From Acinetobacter sp. NIPH 2100 (GTDB lineage Bacteria; Pseudomonadota; Gammaproteobacteria; Pseudomonadales; Moraxellaceae): a stretch of DNA of 64,000 nt. The stretch is taken from contig NZ_KB850224.1 of assembly GCF_000369805.1 (NCBI RefSeq), positions 853,924-917,923 of the forward strand. The letters are read 5' to 3'. A program made the translations under genes and the position numbers. Shown here in pieces: positions 63,580-64,000 of this stretch. Each line of letters starts with the position of its first letter. Positions within the stretch are counted from its first letter, which is position 1. Under the pieces are notes generated by a model, which did not search any database, had not been told where the DNA came from, and saw only the letters and a list, made by a program, of their open reading frames with translations.

Positions 63580-63638
63580 TCCATGATCGTAGACATTGCC
63601 ATGAATTTAGTTGGCTTAGGATGAGGAGTAAGTAAAGG

Positions 63639-64000
63639 ATGACAGATTTATTTGATTTAGAACATATATGGCATCCTTATACTTCGATGTTAAATCCACT
63701 GCCAACCTTTAAAGTCAAACGTGCCTATGGTGCGACTATCGAACTAGAAGATGGGCAAACTTTAGTTGATGGCATGTCATCATGGTGGTGTGCGATTCAT
63801 GGCTATAACCATCCTGAACTGAACCAAGCGGTTTCAGATCAATTACAGAACATGGCGCATATCATGTTCGGTGGTCTGACCCATGAACCTGCGATTGAAT
63901 TAGGCAAATTATTATTAAAGATTACGCCGCCCAATTTAGATAAGATTTTCTATGCAGATTCAGGCTCGGTTTCAGTAGAAGTAGCCTTAAAAATGGCAGT
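63639..64000 (+). CDS. bioA: Adenosylmethionine-8-amino-7-oxononanoate aminotransferase (5' part)
   Basis: The gene runs off the right edge; about 120 residues are visible. '[56 protein letters not shown]' (from about residue 7) is the BioA opening, with the substrate-binding 'HPYTS' and '[10 protein letters not shown]' motifs. '[18 protein letters not shown]' and '[16 protein letters not shown]' follow. This PLP enzyme converts KAPA to DAPA with S-adenosylmethionine in biotin synthesis. It starts at the ATG at 63639, with AAAGG immediately before it and GAGGAGTAAG farther upstream. Confidence 0.93.
   Translation, partial: MTDLFDLEHIWHPYTSMLNPLPTFKVKRAYGATIELEDGQTLVDGMSSWWCAIHGYNHPELNQAVSDQLQNMAHIMFGGLTHEPAIELGKLLLKITPPNLDKIFYADSGSVSVEVALKMA

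Larger units (their letters stand above)
63342..63638. other. 297-bp gap between the BioH-like gene and bioA
   Basis: It contains the intergenic repeat and two hairpins listed separately, and no supported reading frame. The bioA promoter should be in it, unless transcription continues from the hydrolase gene. Confidence 0.6.

Overview
The window is a chromosomal segment of a gammaproteobacterium, almost certainly an Acinetobacter species. The base composition is AT-rich, and the benABCDE genes with a BenM-type regulator and the BenA/BenM/BenD protein sequences are very close to those I recall from Acinetobacter. The ffh-ypjD, smc-zipA-ligA and metG/apbC neighbourhoods fit too. I see no rRNA, tRNA, CRISPR array, prophage or complete insertion sequence.

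Layout. 1-12.7 kb: small membrane proteins, a CmpX/MscS-type channel, an HI0933-type flavoprotein, a D-cysteine desulfhydrase-like enzyme, an emrAB-like efflux operon with its TetR repressor, a methyltransferase, a LysE exporter and a secreted metallo-beta-lactamase-fold hydrolase. 12.9-23 kb: metG, apbC (mrp), a lipoprotein nucleosidase, a DUF2062 protein, a second LysE-type exporter behind an attenuator-like leader, dcd, and several unrecognised small proteins including a tandem paralogue pair.

23.2-34.2 kb: the most unusual region. Seven consecutive genes encode secreted proteins whose mature N-termini share a short motif (acidic residues, then S-x-T/V-x-GQ or similar). Three are close paralogues, each with its own ribosome site and terminator. 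The other four look like one operon behind a leader with nested palindromes, and they resemble the Fil/DUF6160 'putative pilus system' proteins of Acinetobacter.

34.2-50 kb: mostly housekeeping genes (dusC, a CcsA/YpjD protein, ffh, coaX, birA without a DNA-binding domain, a TSUP permease, a FadR-type GntR regulator, smc, zipA, ligA) plus a two-gene module of a CvnD-like small GTPase and an undescribed partner. The smc gene carries a 71-bp palindromic element inserted in frame in the hinge region, flanked by TTAA on both sides.

50-61.5 kb: a reductase gene, a bacterioferritin lacking the haem-ligand methionine, and the benzoate module. The porin, the MFS permease BenK and the BenE symporter bring benzoate in. 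BenABC dioxygenase plus BenD convert it to catechol. BenM lies divergently and has two recognisable binding-site candidates. No catechol (cat) genes are present. 61.5-64 kb: an exported peroxiredoxin, a DUF6176 protein, a BioH-like hydrolase, a modular intergenic repeat shared with the ligA-downstream gap, and the 5' part of bioA running off the window.
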